A DNA stretch of 14,731 bases from REDI01 sp964586865 (lineage in GTDB: Bacteria; Myxococcota_A; UBA796; GCA-2862545), in NCBI GenBank assembly GCA_964586865.1, contig CAZPJM010000108.1:1-14731 (forward strand), in the 5' to 3' direction. Below are positions 13,900 through 14,731 of the stretch, piece by piece. How positions within the stretch are numbered: the stretch's first letter is position 1; each line of letters begins with the position of its first letter. The position numbers and the translations under genes were made by a program. The notes beneath the pieces were generated by a model, which was not told the DNA's origin, searched no databases, and saw nothing but the letters and a program-made list of their open reading frames with translations.

Positions 13900-14370
13900 C
13901 TACCAGCGGTAGTGGGAGAAGGCCTTGTTGGCCTCGGCCATGCGGTGGACGTCGTCCTTCTTCTTGACGGCGCCGCCCCGGTTGTGGGAGGCCTCGATCA
14001 GCTCGTTGGCGAGCTTCTCGCGCATGGTCTTGCCCCCGCGCTTGCGGGAGTGCTGGATGAGCCAGCGAATGGCCAGGGCGGTGCGACGGATCGGACGAAC
14101 CTCGACCGGGACCTGGTAGGTGGATCCACCGACCCGACGGCTCTTGACCTCGACCATCGGCTCGGTGTTCTCGACCGCCTTGCGGAAGACGAGGAGCGGA
14201 TCCTCATTCGTGCGGGTCTCGATGATGTCGAAGGCGCCATAGACGATCCGCTCGGCGACGGCCTTCTTGCCATCGACCATGAGGACGTTCATGAACTTGG
14301 CGACGAGCAGGTCGTGGTAGCGGGGATCCGGGAGGATCTGGCGCTTCGGGACTTCGCGACGGCGGGGCAT
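13900..14370 (-). CDS. rpsG: 30S ribosomal protein S7
   Basis: Primary binder of the 16S rRNA 3' domain, nucleating head assembly and contacting E-site tRNA; in E. coli it is the repressor of the str operon. The 156-residue protein reads MPRRREVPKRQILPDPRYHD, FMNVLMVDGKKAVAERIVYGA, AVENTEPMVEVKSRRVGGSTYQVPVEV (about residues 65-91), RWLIQHSRKRGGKTMREKLA and ends NKAFSHYRW, all canonical. It follows rpsL after nine nt. The usual next genes fusA and tuf are absent; a terminator-like hairpin and then rpsJ follow. Confidence 0.99.
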   Translation of the reverse strand: MPRRREVPKRQILPDPRYHDLLVAKFMNVLMVDGKKAVAERIVYGAFDIIETRTNEDPLLVFRKAVENTEPMVEVKSRRVGGSTYQVPVEVRPIRRTALAIRWLIQHSRKRGGKTMREKLANELIEASHNRGGAVKKKDDVHRMAEANKAFSHYRW

Positions 14371-14379
14371 GGTGGCTTC

Positions 14380-14731
14380 CTACTTCTTCGGGCGCTTGGC
14401 GCCGTACTTGGAGCGGCCCTGCTTCCGGTCGGAGACACCCTGGGTGTCGAGGGAGCCGCGGATGATGTGGTAGCGGACGCCGGGCAGGTCCTTGACGCGG
14501 CCACCGCGGATGAGCACCGAGCTGTGCTCCTGCAGGTTGTGGCCCACGCCGGGGATGTAGGACGTCACCTCGATCCCGTTGGTCAGCCTGACACGCGCCA
14601 CCTTCCGGAGGGCCGAGTTCGGCTTCTTCGGGGTGGTGGTGTAGACGCGGGTGCACACGCCGCGCTTCTGGGGCGAGCCCTGCAGGGCCGGCGCGGTGGA
14701 CTTCTTCTTGATGCGCTTCCGCCCCTTGCGG
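14380..14731 (-). CDS. rpsL: 30S ribosomal protein S12 (5' end beyond window)
   Basis: Decoding-centre protein that monitors codon-anticodon pairing. The frame is open to the window edge and begins RKGRKRIKKKSTAPALQGSP, so only about eight N-terminal residues are missing. Further motifs are QKRGVCTRVYTTTPKKPNSA, EVTSYIPGVGHNLQEHSSVL, IRGGRVKDLPGVRYHIIRGS and the end SKYGAKRPKK. Both lysines whose mutation gives streptomycin resistance (in TPKKPNS and RVKDLPG) are the ordinary wild-type residues, as is the aspartate after the second, which is methylthiolated in E. coli. An internal GTG at 14658 is not the start. It leads directly into rpsG. Confidence 0.98.
   Translation of the reverse strand, partial: RKGRKRIKKKSTAPALQGSPQKRGVCTRVYTTTPKKPNSALRKVARVRLTNGIEVTSYIPGVGHNLQEHSSVLIRGGRVKDLPGVRYHIIRGSLDTQGVSDRKQGRSKYGAKRPKK

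Overview
The window is a GC-rich bacterial chromosomal segment. Every supported gene lies on the minus strand, so transcription runs from high to low coordinates. It is the core ribosomal-protein supercluster (str, S10, spc and alpha operons), followed by a Fur-family regulator and secG. The RpoA, SecG and Fur sequences look most like Myxococcota (former Deltaproteobacteria), for example the RpoA NTD wording, the long RpoA linker and the glycine-rich SecG. That placement is inference from memory, not a search.

Layout from the upstream (right) end: rpsL (5' end cut by the window edge), rpsG; then rpsJ, rplD, rplW, rplB, rpsS, rplV, rpsC, rplP, rpmC; then rpsQ, rplN, rplX, rplE; then rpsH, rplF, rplR, rpsE, rpmD, rplO, secY; then rpsM, rpsK; then rpoA, rplQ; then fur; then secG (3' end cut). 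Together they encode S12, S7, S10, L4, L23, L2, S19, L22, S3, L16, L29, S17, L14, L24, L5, S8, L6, L18, S5, L30, L15, the SecY channel, S13, S11, the RNA polymerase alpha subunit, L17, a metal-responsive repressor and the SecG accessory subunit.

Most junctions are tight (overlaps to about 30 nt), as in co-transcribed operons. What is unusual is which genes are absent from the textbook order: fusA/tuf after rpsG, rplC between rpsJ and rplD, rpsN between rplE and rpsH, adk/map/infA/rpmJ between secY and rpsM, and rpsD between rpsK and rpoA. All but the rplC junction are wider-than-average spacers holding perfect or near-perfect inverted repeats. The secY-rpsM spacer also carries a convincing sigma-70 promoter (5/6 and 4/6 matches, 17-bp spacer). 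A further 184-nt structured spacer splits rpmC from rpsQ.

Two ribosomal proteins that sit at the rim of the peptide exit tunnel, L17 and L29, carry long C-terminal extensions. I see no mobile element, CRISPR array, tRNA, rRNA or plus-strand gene. I found no new biological system here. The interest is in the pruned gene order, its structured spacers and the protein tails.
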